From Burkholderiales bacterium PBB3 (GTDB lineage: Bacteria > Pseudomonadota > Gammaproteobacteria > Burkholderiales > Burkholderiaceae_C), in assembly GCA_002256115.1 (NCBI GenBank), contig NKIK01000028.1, forward strand, positions 1-61,520: a stretch of DNA of 61,520 bases. Direction: 5' to 3'. The translations under genes were made by a program, and so were the position numbers. The stretch's first letter is position 1; every line of letters starts with the position of its first letter. The notes under the pieces were generated by a model. That model saw only the letters and a list, made by a program, of their open reading frames with translations, did no database searches and was not told the DNA's origin. Shown here in pieces: positions 8,763 to 17,339 of the stretch.

Positions 8763-8849
8763 ACGCTTCCCTGCGCAAGTATTACCTTGATCAAGTTCCA
8801 GGGTGTTATCTCAGCCGACTACCTCGCGATAGCCAGCACCCCTAGCGTT
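8763..8849 (-). promoter_or_regulatory. TPP riboswitch (THI element)
   Basis: Read on the minus strand, the stretch contains the conserved THI-box landmarks in order: GGGGTGC, then GGCTGAGATAACACCC, then GAACTTGATCAAGGTAAT, then TTGCGCAGGGAAGCG. The ends ACGCT and AGCGT pair to close helix P1. The CTGAGA and GAACNTGAT blocks form the pyrimidine- and pyrophosphate-sensing bulges of this class. It lies about 75 nt upstream of the TonB receptor and should reduce expression of receptor, pnuT and kinase when thiamin pyrophosphate is abundant. Confidence 0.95.
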
Positions 8850-8947
8850 TATGAGCCGGTATCAGCCGCCTCGGGGGCGATTGTAGGGGCTAACCCATAG
8901 GCATGGCAGATATGATGCTTTTCTCGCCCATTGAACAGGTGCATTAC

Positions 8948-9601
8948 ATGTACAACCCTTCACATTTTGTAGAGAACCGTGCTGACGTGCTGGGGGCGCT
9001 ATTGAAGGCGCACCCGTTGGCGACGCTAGTGACTCTATCCCACGAAGGCTTGGTCGCGAACTACATTCCACTTGTACTGCGTCAAGATGGAACGGCATTT
9101 GGGACGCTGGTTGGGCATGTGGCCCGCGCAAACCCGGTGTGGAGTGCTACAGATTTAGGTGTGAATGCGTTGGCCTGCTTTCAGGGGCCACAGGTCTACA
9201 TCAGCCCCTCGCTGTATGCCACCAAGCAAGAGCACGGCAAGGTAGTACCCACTTGGAACTACGTGGCGGTGCAGGCAAGCGGTCCGTTGACCATTCATGA
9301 CGATGCCGATTGGATTCGTGCCCAAGTGACTGAGCTGACGCAACAGCAGGAAGCACACAGGAAGGCTCCTTGGGCGGTGGATGACGCGCCTCGTAGCTAC
9401 ACCGACACCATGATCCGGGCTTTGGTGGGTATCTCGATTCCTGTGGTGGCCATGACGGGCAAATGGAAAGTCAGCCAGAACCAGCCTCCCATCAACAGAA
9501 CCAGCGTGGCAGAGGGCTTGTCGCAATCGCCGCAAGAAACCAGCCAGTTGATGGCTGCGCTAGTACGTCAGTCCGCGCAGGACGCTGCACGGAAGTCCTG
9601 A
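8948..9601 (+). CDS. PaiB-like FMN-binding protein
   Basis: A 217-residue protein beginning MYNPSHF, the conserved opening of the PaiB/FMN-binding negative regulator family, which is why I place the start at 8948 rather than at the in-frame ATG at 8903. It continues with PLATLVTLSHEGLVANYIPLVL, a GHVARANP motif, and VVPTWNYVAVQASG, typical of the split-barrel flavin-binding fold. The C-terminal third ends in LVGISIPVVAMTGKWKVSQN. The B. subtilis relative was described as a negative regulator of sporulation and protease genes, but the biochemical role of proteobacterial members is unclear. It is monocistronic and convergent with the pirin gene. Confidence 0.85.
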   Translation: MYNPSHFVENRADVLGALLKAHPLATLVTLSHEGLVANYIPLVLRQDGTAFGTLVGHVARANPVWSATDLGVNALACFQGPQVYISPSLYATKQEHGKVVPTWNYVAVQASGPLTIHDDADWIRAQVTELTQQQEAHRKAPWAVDDAPRSYTDTMIRALVGISIPVVAMTGKWKVSQNQPPINRTSVAEGLSQSPQETSQLMAALVRQSAQDAARKS

Positions 9602-9603
9602 AG

Positions 9604-10629
9604 CTAGCTTGGGGTCTGCACGCGACCATTGGCATGGCGTGCAAACCGCTGCTGATCACGCGGGTGTGCCGGGTCGCTTGGGCCCCAAGGCCAGCCACCA
9701 AACTGTGTGCGTCGGTAATCCGCAAAGGCTTGTTGAATCTCGGCTGCAGTGTTCATGACAAAGGGACCGTACTGGGCTACCGGTTCCGCTATGGGGTGCC
9801 CTTGCAATACCAGGATTTCGTATTCGGTCTCGCCGTTGATCAGAGTGCAAGGCACATCCGCGCGCACCTCGATAGCAGACTTTGCAGGGATGGCAGTGCC
9901 CTCAATACGCAGACCTGAGCCCGCGAAAAAGTAGAGCTGTCGCCGCGTGCCCGCGTGGGACGCGGGCGGTAGCGTCCATTCGGCATGGGGTGCCATCTTC
10001 AGCGTGCAGATACCCAGATCACTGCCCGGCTCGCTGGCCCAGGACGCAGGGGGCGGTGGCAGGCTTGGGGTATCGCCCCAGGTGCCTGCAATGCACACGA
10101 TGTCGGTCTGGCGCCCGGCGGCATCCAGCACCGTGCGGCGCGGGATGTCCTCGTTCCACAGCATCGTGAAGTGGGGCTCCGCCATCTTGTTCTTTGCGGG
10201 CAGATTGAGCCAAATTTGAAAAAGCTCGGTGGGGTTGGGCGCGTCGATGTTGACCAGCGGAAACATCTCGCAGTGCACGATGCCTTTGCCCGCTGTCAGC
10301 CACTGCACATCCCCACCGCCAAATCGCGCCGTGGCACCTAAGGAGTCTGAGTGGTCGATGAGACCTTTGCGGACGATGGTGACCGTCTCAAAACCGCGGT
10401 GCGGGTGGGCGGGAAAGCCCGGCACGGTTGCGCCGTGGTACATGCTCCAGCCGTCCTTGCCTGCAAAGTCCTGGCCGGTATTGCGCCCCGTTAACGCAGC
10501 GTCCGGGCCCATGTGCACATTGCCGCGGGGGTAGGCATCGTTGTGGTGGACACAGAACAAGAATGGATCAATGGTGGGCCAAGGCGTGTTGCCCAGGGCT
10601 TGCACGTTGAGGATGATCGACGTTGACAT
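9604..10629 (-). CDS. Pirin-family cupin protein
   Basis: A 341-residue bicupin with the pirin signature: HPHRGFETVTIVRKG in the N-terminal cupin, followed by GDVQWLTAGKGIVHCEMF, which supply the His and Glu ligands for a single metal. The C-terminal pirin domain contains LFQIWLNLPAKNKM and the VLQGHPIAEPVAQYGPFVMN segment. Bacterial pirins include quercetin dioxygenases and redox-linked regulators, so the substrate cannot be named. It is somewhat longer than many bacterial pirins (about 290 residues). Its end lies 3 nt from the end of the convergent PaiB-like gene. Confidence 0.9.
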   Translation of the reverse strand: MSTSIILNVQALGNTPWPTIDPFLFCVHHNDAYPRGNVHMGPDAALTGRNTGQDFAGKDGWSMYHGATVPGFPAHPHRGFETVTIVRKGLIDHSDSLGATARFGGGDVQWLTAGKGIVHCEMFPLVNIDAPNPTELFQIWLNLPAKNKMAEPHFTMLWNEDIPRRTVLDAAGRQTDIVCIAGTWGDTPSLPPPPASWASEPGSDLGICTLKMAPHAEWTLPPASHAGTRRQLYFFAGSGLRIEGTAIPAKSAIEVRADVPCTLINGETEYEILVLQGHPIAEPVAQYGPFVMNTAAEIQQAFADYRRTQFGGWPWGPSDPAHPRDQQRFARHANGRVQTPS

Positions 10630-10729
10630 AGTGAACTCGCTGAACTCGTAAATGAGTGGATTGTCGTTGCCGTGGCTGATTTTTGCCTGCTACGCGACTC
10701 TTGCCCCTAGCGGGCACTAAGATAGCCTG

Positions 10730-11914
10730 ATGCTGATTTCTGTGGTTCTTCGTTGTGCGTTGGTCGTTGCTTTGGGGCTAGGGATTTTCGCGGTGGGTGT
10801 CTGGCAGCGCCAGGGCCTTGAGCACCCACAGCGTGGCCAAACGGCGCAAGCGGTGTGGACAGAGTCTGCCGGTCTGGAGTCGGGGGGGTGGGCGCTGGAA
10901 GCCCATGGCAGCATTCCCATGCCAGCTGACACGGCAGCGGCCCATGCCAGTAATCTGGTGGCGATGCCGCTTGGCAATTCCGCAGCACTGACTGCCTTTT
11001 GGTTTGCCGGAGACCGAGAGAGCGCCCCCAATGTGCAGATTGCCGCGTCCCAATGGAGCCGTGCCAGCCAGCAGTGGACGCCTGCGCGCTTTGTGGTGAA
11101 TCGCCACGCCATGGGCCGGGAATTGGGTTACGGCTTGCGTCGCCTCGGCAATCCGGTGGCGTGGCTTGACGGCGAGGGTCGCATGCATCTGTTTGTGGTG
11201 GCAACGGGCTGGGGCGGGTGGGCGGCCTCGCGGGTATTGCAGTTGCGGCAAAGTAGTACCAGTAACGCTTTGAAGGACCTGCAGTTTGAGCCTGTCCGCG
11301 TCTTGCCTTTGTCGTGGCTGTGGAATATCAGTTATCTGGTGCGAAACCCCCCTTTGCCTCTGGCTGATGGCGGTATGGTGTTGCCGGTTCATTTTGAGTT
11401 GGGTACCAAGCACGCTAGTGCTTTGCACTTTGACGCCCAGGGCGCGTATCGAGGTATGGTGCGCATATCCAAGCACCATGATCGCCTGCAACCCACTTTG
11501 GTGATGGAATCGCCCACCGACTGGTGGGCCTTCATGCGGGTGCAGCGTGAGCAGGGCAAAGTGGCTGTATCTCGCTCCCGTGATGCAGGGCGCAATTGGG
11601 AAGATCAAGTTGACTCGTCATTGGACAATCCTGACGCGGCTGTGGCCGGTATGGGGTTGTCACCCCATCGCATGGTGTTGGCCTATAACCCTTCTGTCAA
11701 AGGTCGCACGGCACTTCATTTGGGCGAGTCGGGCAACGGCCAAAGTTGGACGGTGGCTGCGGTTATAGAGAAGGGCGCAGAGCCTGACGAGTTTTCCTAT
11801 CCGGCGATGGCCTGGAGCGACGGCAAGCTTTGGGTGACCTACACCGCAGACCGTACCCATATCCAGTGGCAGCGGTTCATTTCAGCCCCAACCAATACGC
11901 GGGGCGCTCCATGA
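10730..11914 (+). CDS. Sialidase-like (BNR/Asp-box) exported protein
   Basis: A 394-residue protein with one N-terminal hydrophobic segment (about residues 4-24), probably a signal anchor placing it in the periplasm. The rest resembles a six-bladed sialidase-type propeller, with one clear Asp box (SRSRDAGRNWED, about residue 284) and a second degenerate one (SGNGQSWTV). Canonical sialidase catalytic residues are not obvious to me, so enzymatic sialidase activity is doubtful. Its stop overlaps the start of the next membrane-protein gene (ATGA), so the two are translationally coupled and probably work together, perhaps on an envelope glycan. Function is otherwise unknown. Confidence 0.65.
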   Translation: MLISVVLRCALVVALGLGIFAVGVWQRQGLEHPQRGQTAQAVWTESAGLESGGWALEAHGSIPMPADTAAAHASNLVAMPLGNSAALTAFWFAGDRESAPNVQIAASQWSRASQQWTPARFVVNRHAMGRELGYGLRRLGNPVAWLDGEGRMHLFVVATGWGGWAASRVLQLRQSSTSNALKDLQFEPVRVLPLSWLWNISYLVRNPPLPLADGGMVLPVHFELGTKHASALHFDAQGAYRGMVRISKHHDRLQPTLVMESPTDWWAFMRVQREQGKVAVSRSRDAGRNWEDQVDSSLDNPDAAVAGMGLSPHRMVLAYNPSVKGRTALHLGESGNGQSWTVAAVIEKGAEPDEFSYPAMAWSDGKLWVTYTADRTHIQWQRFISAPTNTRGAP

Positions 11915-12582
11915 TGGATTGGATGCTCTCAGCGCAGAGTGATGTGGCACGCCTTCCTGCATTGGTCTGGCAGCAAGGGTGGTTGAGTGCCGGGTGGAGT
12001 GTGGTGCTCGCTTGGCTGGGGGCATGGTCGGCCAGTCGCTGGACCACTCGGCAAGATGTCAAGGCGGCTGTTGCCATAGGTCTGGCGGTATGGGTCTGGT
12101 TGCCCGGGCCTTGGGGCGGTGCTTTTTGGTTAGGGTTGGCATTTCAGGCACCCAGTGTGACCACGGTTCTGCTCTGTGCATTTTTAGGGGGACGCATGCT
12201 CTTGTTTCCCGCGCTTCCCTACCAAGTACGCAAGATGTGGTCCTCTCATGTGCTCTTCTTGGCTCTGTGCGGCGTGGCTTTGGGATGGGGGCTGTTGCTA
12301 GACACCCTGGGTGTTTGGTCTGGTTCGTTTTACAACTGGGGTTTTGGCGCTGCCGCTCCGGCGATAGCCTTTGGGATCGCTGCGCTGCCTTGGGTCATTG
12401 CAAAAAAGGCCTTTCCGCACCAGGGCGTGGTGGTGATTGCGATTGCCACGTTGTTCTTCGCAATCTTGCGTTTGCCGACCGGCAACCTGTTTGATGCACT
12501 GATAGACCCGTGGATGTGGAGTTCTCTGCAGTTCGCCCTCATTCAGCAATGGCGGCACCGCTCTAAACGTGTATCCACTTAA
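11911..12582 (+). CDS. Integral membrane protein coupled to the sialidase-like gene
   Basis: A 223-residue hydrophobic protein with roughly five to seven membrane segments and no domain I can name. I choose the ATG at 11911 because it overlaps the upstream stop as ATGA; an in-frame ATG exists further upstream at 11830 but lies inside the preceding gene. The tight coupling suggests a two-gene unit with the sialidase-like protein. The strand-specific terminator just downstream serves the opposite-strand porin rather than this gene. Confidence 0.7.
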   Translation: MMDWMLSAQSDVARLPALVWQQGWLSAGWSVVLAWLGAWSASRWTTRQDVKAAVAIGLAVWVWLPGPWGGAFWLGLAFQAPSVTTVLLCAFLGGRMLLFPALPYQVRKMWSSHVLFLALCGVALGWGLLLDTLGVWSGSFYNWGFGAAAPAIAFGIAALPWVIAKKAFPHQGVVVIAIATLFFAILRLPTGNLFDALIDPWMWSSLQFALIQQWRHRSKRVST

Positions 12583-12598
12583 ACACTAGACGAAAAAA

Positions 12599-12626
12599 AA
12601 CCTGCGCGGTTTGCACCGCACAGGTT
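12599..12626 (-). terminator. Rho-independent terminator of the porin gene
   Basis: On the minus strand AACCTGTGCGGT and ACCGCGCAGGTT form a 12-bp stem with one mismatch and a short GCAA loop, followed by a run of eight T (12593-12600 on the plus strand read as A). It lies 42 nt past the porin stop. Confidence 0.85.
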
Positions 12627-12667
12627 GATGTTCGAAATCAGCAGGCTAACGCCTGCGAATTATCGAA

Positions 12668-13618
12668 TTAGAACGTGTAGATCACGCCCAGAGCGTAGGC
12701 GTCACCCTTGTTGAAAGCAGCATTGGCCTTGTCCAGATTGCCGTAGTCAAAGTAGGCGTAAGTACCCTTGAAGATTTCCTTGTTCACAAAAATCTCAGTA
12801 GCGCCAGCTTTGGAGTCGCTGTTCAGTGTGTAGTTCAGGCCAACATTCAAGCCAGCCACAGGTGCTGTGATGCCGAATGTGGTGCCACGCAGGTCTTTAC
12901 CACCGTCAGCGTAACCCAACATCACCTTGACGACGCCCAGGTCATAGGAACCAGCGACAGAGTAGAAATCATTGCCGGCTTTAGCGCGCTTGCCTTCGCC
13001 AACGATAGCCACAGCCAATGGGCCTGCTGCGTAGCTGACACCCAGAGACAGGTTGTCTTCAGCACCAGCAACATTGCCCTTAGGTTGGAAACCAACTTGC
13101 GCCTTCAGGCCACCCATATCAGGGGTGATGTATTGCAGCGAGCGGTCTTGACGGCCACCTGCGCCGAACCATGTTCCGGCCAACGCGTTTTGCTGAGCTG
13201 CTGCTGCATTGGCAGCGCCGTTGAAGTCAAAACCAACCATGGTCTGGAAAGCTACGGAATCTTGCTTGCCCAAACGAACTTCACCGAAGGAACCGGCGAA
13301 ACCAGCCCAAGCTTGACGATTAAAGAATGGTGTACCACCGCCGCCCACATCGCCGTTGCTAGTAATGCCAGCTGTTTCCAGGTTGAACTTAGCTGTGATG
13401 CCAGGTGCAACGAGGGTGCTGCCCTTCAGGCCAACGCGAGTTGTGGAGTTGCCTTGTGAGCTACCGTTGTCGCCACCGGAGAAGAAGTCAACTTTTTGAT
13501 CCTTGAAACCGATTTGGTTTTGGCCGATGCTCATGTCGATCAAACCGTACATGGTTACTTGGGCTTGGGCTGCGCCAGCCAGACCGAGGATAGCTGCAAC
13601 TGCGAGAACTTTTTTCAT
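12668..13618 (-). CDS. Trimeric outer-membrane porin (betaproteobacterial Omp32 type)
   Basis: A 316-residue general porin: signal peptide MKKVLAVAAILGLAGAAQA, mature start QVTMYGLIDMSIG, the VGLKGS and GFAGSFGEVRLGKQDS motifs of the Porin_4 family, and a C-terminal aromatic strand (GDAYALGVIYTF). It forms the main diffusion pore for small hydrophilic solutes. Codon use is strongly biased toward a restricted set, as expected for an abundant protein, and a strong terminator follows. It is monocistronic. Confidence 0.95.
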   Translation of the reverse strand: MKKVLAVAAILGLAGAAQAQVTMYGLIDMSIGQNQIGFKDQKVDFFSGGDNGSSQGNSTTRVGLKGSTLVAPGITAKFNLETAGITSNGDVGGGGTPFFNRQAWAGFAGSFGEVRLGKQDSVAFQTMVGFDFNGAANAAAAQQNALAGTWFGAGGRQDRSLQYITPDMGGLKAQVGFQPKGNVAGAEDNLSLGVSYAAGPLAVAIVGEGKRAKAGNDFYSVAGSYDLGVVKVMLGYADGGKDLRGTTFGITAPVAGLNVGLNYTLNSDSKAGATEIFVNKEIFKGTYAYFDYGNLDKANAAFNKGDAYALGVIYTF

Positions 13619-13768
13619 GGGTTACTTTCTATGGTTAGGGTTAACACTGACCCAAATTGTATAGAGTCAGATTACTTTTTCACGTAAACGACACGTAAAA
13701 GTGGCATAACTGCAACGGTTTGGTGTGGAAAAACTACGCTGCCAACTGGGGCCTGCCCCAAATTGGTG

Positions 13769-15541
13769 CTAATTTGAACTGAGTAACCATTCGCGTCTAA
13801 AAAGCCATTGGTCGGGATACCAAAGATTGGCGAGCGTGATCTCACCGGATTTGTGGCGACTTTTGACATGCCAGCGTGAACCCAGGAGTTTGCAATGGGG
13901 CAAGCAGCTGGGAGACACTTGGGTCAAATCATCTTGCAGCCAAACCACGGCGTCGAACGACTTCAGTAGGTAGTCGAGGCGCTCAGCGGGTGGCAAATGG
14001 GGCTGGAATGCGCCAGTGTTTCTGCCTTCAGCGTCATAGGGCGTTATGTTTGCAGTCGGCAATACAAAGTGGTATCGCTCGAATTGCCCCGTAAATCCGT
14101 TCGGTACTGCAACCCGTCGCCCCGGTAGTTCGGTTCGCGCGGCTGATAAGTAATCATCGCTTGGCGCATTCAAGGGCCCAACCATCGCGCCAAAGGTTCC
14201 GTAGACGGCTAAGACGCACCACAGCGTGGCCTGCCTGCACCAGTGCTTCCTCAGAAAACCGACAATCACGCTGATGAAACCCGCGCAGGCTGCAAGCAAA
14301 GTGATGGCGACTTGCGAAGGGCTGGCTATTTCAAGTGATCCCATGACCCACCCAATCCGCGCCAGCATGAGCAAGATGGGGGCGGCAATGACCAGAGTGA
14401 TCCAAAACCAAGCCAGATTGACTCGGTCCCACAGCAAGGCCGTGACAATGGCCAAGGCGGGCATCGCTGGAATAACGTAACGGGCAGACCGTTGACTGGG
14501 TAGCGTGAACACAAGGAGCCAAACCACCAGCCATGCCAAAAGAATCCATTGGTGCGGGGCGAGCTGTGCGTACCTACTTTTCTTGAATGCTGGCAGTAAG
14601 AGGGCCAGTATCAAACCGATAGCGACGAAAAACAGCAGCCCCGCGTTCTCGGGATAGGCAAGGAGCTGCGTCCACATCGGGTAAGCACCAAACAAAGCCG
14701 CGTGCCAGTAGCCTTGGCCCGCAGACATTTTGCCGGCATTCTCTGCGACGATGAATTCTTGCCAAACTGCGGCGGGGTCGGGATCCAAGGCAAACCACAG
14801 GGCGAAAATACCCAAACCCAGCACCGTGCTCCAACCCACGCCCACAGTCGTGCGCCAGGTGCTCTGCCACTGAAATTTAGGTGCACTGAGCAAGATGGCG
14901 GACCACAGCCCTGCCGCTGCTGGTGCAATCAGCGCAAAGGATTTGTAAGCCGCACCGAGCCCGAAAGCCACGCCAAAACCCGTGTAGGCAAGCCAGTGGA
15001 GGTCTGTGCTTGCCGATCTGGACCGGTCACCTTCGCGCAAACGCGTCCATAGCACCCACCACATAGGCAGTGCCAGCCAAAAGGTTTCGGGGGCGGAGGT
15101 GAGATACACCCTGCCGTAACGAAACGTGGAAAAGAACAATAGGTACACCGCTGCCGCAGTACAGGCGGTTTTAACCCGCCCGCTGAATTTGAAGGTGAAA
15201 AACGCCAGCAGTGCAGTGGTAGCAAACGTATACAGGACGCTGGGTAATCGCAAAGCCCACAAGTCCCAGCGCTGCCCCCAGTCACCGGCCACCATGGCTT
15301 GCCAAAACAACAGCGGTGGCTTGGTGTTGCGGGTGTCGACAATCTCAGACTGGAGTGGCAGCCAATGGCCGGACTCTGCCGTCATCCGGGCGATGTGGAT
15401 GTAGACCATCTCATCACCGTTGGTGGGTGCGTACGGGCTTGACAATCCGAACAAGTAAACCAGGGCCGCTATAAAAACAAGAGCTGCTCCCGCACTATCC
15501 ATGCGGCCTAGACGGCTAAAAGGCTTAAAATCAGATGGCAT
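13769..15541 (-). CDS. GT39-like / ArnT-family polyprenyl-phosphate-sugar glycosyltransferase
   Basis: A 590-residue polytopic protein of the PMT/ArnT superfamily. The acidic motif after the first membrane helix (PTNGDEMVYIHIAR) is the expected first periplasmic catalytic loop, and about eleven further hydrophobic segments follow before a soluble C-terminal part. It probably transfers a sugar from a polyprenyl phosphate donor to an envelope acceptor in the periplasm. I choose ATG 15541, 8 nt after the gtrA-like stop; another ATG lies at 15502. A dispersed repeat (15468-15535) encodes residues from about 4 to the middle of the first membrane helix, an unusual origin for a helix. It is the last gene of a GT9-GtrA-GT39 operon. 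Confidence 0.85.
   Translation of the reverse strand: MPSDFKPFSRLGRMDSAGAALVFIAALVYLFGLSSPYAPTNGDEMVYIHIARMTAESGHWLPLQSEIVDTRNTKPPLLFWQAMVAGDWGQRWDLWALRLPSVLYTFATTALLAFFTFKFSGRVKTACTAAAVYLLFFSTFRYGRVYLTSAPETFWLALPMWWVLWTRLREGDRSRSASTDLHWLAYTGFGVAFGLGAAYKSFALIAPAAAGLWSAILLSAPKFQWQSTWRTTVGVGWSTVLGLGIFALWFALDPDPAAVWQEFIVAENAGKMSAGQGYWHAALFGAYPMWTQLLAYPENAGLLFFVAIGLILALLLPAFKKSRYAQLAPHQWILLAWLVVWLLVFTLPSQRSARYVIPAMPALAIVTALLWDRVNLAWFWITLVIAAPILLMLARIGWVMGSLEIASPSQVAITLLAACAGFISVIVGFLRKHWCRQATLWCVLAVYGTFGAMVGPLNAPSDDYLSAARTELPGRRVAVPNGFTGQFERYHFVLPTANITPYDAEGRNTGAFQPHLPPAERLDYLLKSFDAVVWLQDDLTQVSPSCLPHCKLLGSRWHVKSRHKSGEITLANLWYPDQWLFRREWLLSSN
15468..15535 (+). repeat. Dispersed repeat, copy B (inside the GT39-like gene)
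   Basis: Contains the exact 20-nt core AGCTGCTCCCGCACTATCCA (15482-15501), preceded by GCTATAAAAACAAG and followed by a GGCC-type dyad, as in the other copies. Within the minus-strand gene it is translated in the frame that gives MDSAGAA, the same frame as in gltB. It supplies the N-terminal region and first half of the first membrane helix. Confidence 0.85.
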
Positions 15542-15548
15542 GGCGGGC

Positions 15549-16043
15549 CTAGCGCCGGCGAAACGTCCAGCGATCATTCGCCAGAAAATTGCTCACGCTG
15601 GCAATCACGATGGCAATGATGTTGGCCAAACGGTAATCCATGCTGCCGGAGAGCAATAGAGTGAGTCCGTACTGCAAAGCGCTACCAAAACCAGACGCAG
15701 CTGCATATTGGCCAAATTCATGGACCAGGGAGTTGCGCGTAGCCTCGGTCCGTGCTTCTGGTTCCGCTTTGACACGGTCAGACCAAGTCCAGAGCCGGTT
15801 CCAGGTGAAGTTGTTGACTGTGGCTAAAGAAATGGCCAGCGCCAAAGAAAAGTAGGGCTTTTTGTAGGCCGACTCTATCGTGTAGAAAATGTACTCGTGG
15901 CCGAGATATAAAACAGCCAAATTGACCACGGTGCCGCTCGCCCCCACGATACCGAACTTCAGGTACCGAAACTTTTCTAGCCAGCGCAAAAGCGACAGTA
16001 GATATTGCGCGGCGCGTTGCCGCCATGGTGGAAGGGGGGTCAT
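15549..16043 (-). CDS. GtrA-family membrane protein (putative polyprenyl-sugar flippase)
   Basis: A 164-residue protein with four hydrophobic segments and the GtrA signature: FRYLKFGIVGASGTVVNLAVLY near the start, NNFTWNRLWTW in the middle and SNFLANDRWTFRR at the end. GtrA proteins are thought to flip undecaprenyl-phosphate-linked sugars. I place the start at ATG 16043, which overlaps the stop of the GT9 gene (ATGA), instead of a longer frame beginning at 16118. A GtrB-type synthase, the usual partner, is absent from this window. Confidence 0.88.
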   Translation of the reverse strand: MTPLPPWRQRAAQYLLSLLRWLEKFRYLKFGIVGASGTVVNLAVLYLGHEYIFYTIESAYKKPYFSLALAISLATVNNFTWNRLWTWSDRVKAEPEARTEATRNSLVHEFGQYAAASGFGSALQYGLTLLLSGSMDYRLANIIAIVIASVSNFLANDRWTFRRR

Positions 16044-17275
16044 TGCGATGGGGTGCTGCCGTTGAGAAATTGCAAAGCATCCTCCAGCACAGGATCGGGC
16101 GCAATACGCTTGAGACACTGGTTATCCCCATCGCAAAAGGTCAGGCGGTGGTTGTAGGCAGACAAGCAGGGCGAGCAGGCAATGCCGCTCTCCAGCACTT
16201 TGTTGCGCATGCCCAGCGGGCCGTAGAGCTTGCCTGTTTCTGGCCCGAAGAACACCATGGTTTGGATTGGCGTTACGGTGGCAAAGTGACCGGGCCCGCC
16301 ATCATTGGTAATCAGCAGCTTGGAAGCGTGGAACAGCATCAACAACTCACGGATGCTGCGGGTGTAGCCAGTGAGGTCAATGCAGGCTTCGTTTCGGATT
16401 TGGGCCATCAAATCTTTGGCCAACTGGGCATCGTCTTTCAAGCCGATCAGCCCTACAGCGAAGCCCGCTGCGCACAGGCCTTGGGCCACGCGGGCGTAAT
16501 GTGCGGGTGGCCACGCCCGCTCCGGCAGGATGCCGCCACCTGCGTACATCAGCACCAATTTGCGGTTGGCGGTGACCGGGTGATCGGTCTGCACTTGGCT
16601 GCGGTAGCTCTGCAGTTCTGCAGCGCTGAATTTCACCGACAGCTCGGTGTCCACGGGCAGTTCGCGAATCTCGGCGGCCTTATTGCGCGGTGCACTGCCT
16701 TCCGACTCCAATGCGTCGACCAACGACAAAAACTGCTTGCTGATGTGCTGGTAGGGGTTGTAGGGGATGGCGTGGTTGATAAAGCTACCGCGGTACAGGC
16801 CTTCTTGGGTGTGTGGCGTGAAGCCCACGCGCACGGGAGCTCCTGTGCTGAAAGACAGCAGCGCACTCACGCGCGAAAAAAGCTCGCAATCGATCACTGC
16901 GTCGAGGCCCAGCTTGCGCATCGCCAAGCTGACCTTCAGGATGTCGCGAATCAGTGAGACGCCCGAGCTATCGTCCAGGGAGTGCATGTTCTCTGGCTGT
17001 GTCAGCGAGAGTAGTTTTGAAACTTCCTGGTTCTTTTTGAGTTGCAAGACGTGAATGGCCGCACTAGGGTATTTGCGCCTCAGCTCGGCAAACATGGGGC
17101 CTGCCAAGACGATGCTGCCCATCTCGGATAGCAGGATGACCAGAATATTCTTGGGTGCTTTGTCGAGCTTGGCCGGGGCGCTAAACAGCCCGGTAAAGCG
17201 CACCCCGGCAGACACACCACCGCATAACAGCTGGCCAACCCAGCGGTCAATAAAGCGTTGTGTCTGTAGTTTCAT
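16040..17275 (-). CDS. Family 9 glycosyltransferase (heptosyltransferase-like)
   Basis: A 411-residue GT9 enzyme. The N-terminal Rossmann half opens with NILVILLSEMGSIVLAGPMF, and the donor-binding half has LVLMYAGGGILPERAWPP and the LLITNDGGPGHFATVTPI motif. The C-terminal ACSPCLSAYNHRLTFC stretch with DNQCLK is seen in LPS-type GT9 enzymes. It should add a sugar (classically heptose) to an LPS or other envelope glycan in the cytoplasm. It is first in a three-gene minus-strand operon with the GtrA and GT39-like genes. It starts 64 nt past the metK stop and in the same direction, so some read-through from metK is possible. Confidence 0.88.
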   Translation of the reverse strand: MKLQTQRFIDRWVGQLLCGGVSAGVRFTGLFSAPAKLDKAPKNILVILLSEMGSIVLAGPMFAELRRKYPSAAIHVLQLKKNQEVSKLLSLTQPENMHSLDDSSGVSLIRDILKVSLAMRKLGLDAVIDCELFSRVSALLSFSTGAPVRVGFTPHTQEGLYRGSFINHAIPYNPYQHISKQFLSLVDALESEGSAPRNKAAEIRELPVDTELSVKFSAAELQSYRSQVQTDHPVTANRKLVLMYAGGGILPERAWPPAHYARVAQGLCAAGFAVGLIGLKDDAQLAKDLMAQIRNEACIDLTGYTRSIRELLMLFHASKLLITNDGGPGHFATVTPIQTMVFFGPETGKLYGPLGMRNKVLESGIACSPCLSAYNHRLTFCDGDNQCLKRIAPDPVLEDALQFLNGSTPSQ

Positions 17276-17339
17276 AGATCAAAGTCAGTTGAGGGCAGAG
17301 CTTGTGCACCATGCGCATTGCAGTCTGCCCCACCGTGTT

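Noticed and set aside
8044..8790. 248-residue plus-strand open frame opposite the TonB receptor and its leader
   Set aside because: Covers the receptor signal peptide and runs into the riboswitch region; no domain and no ribosome binding site.
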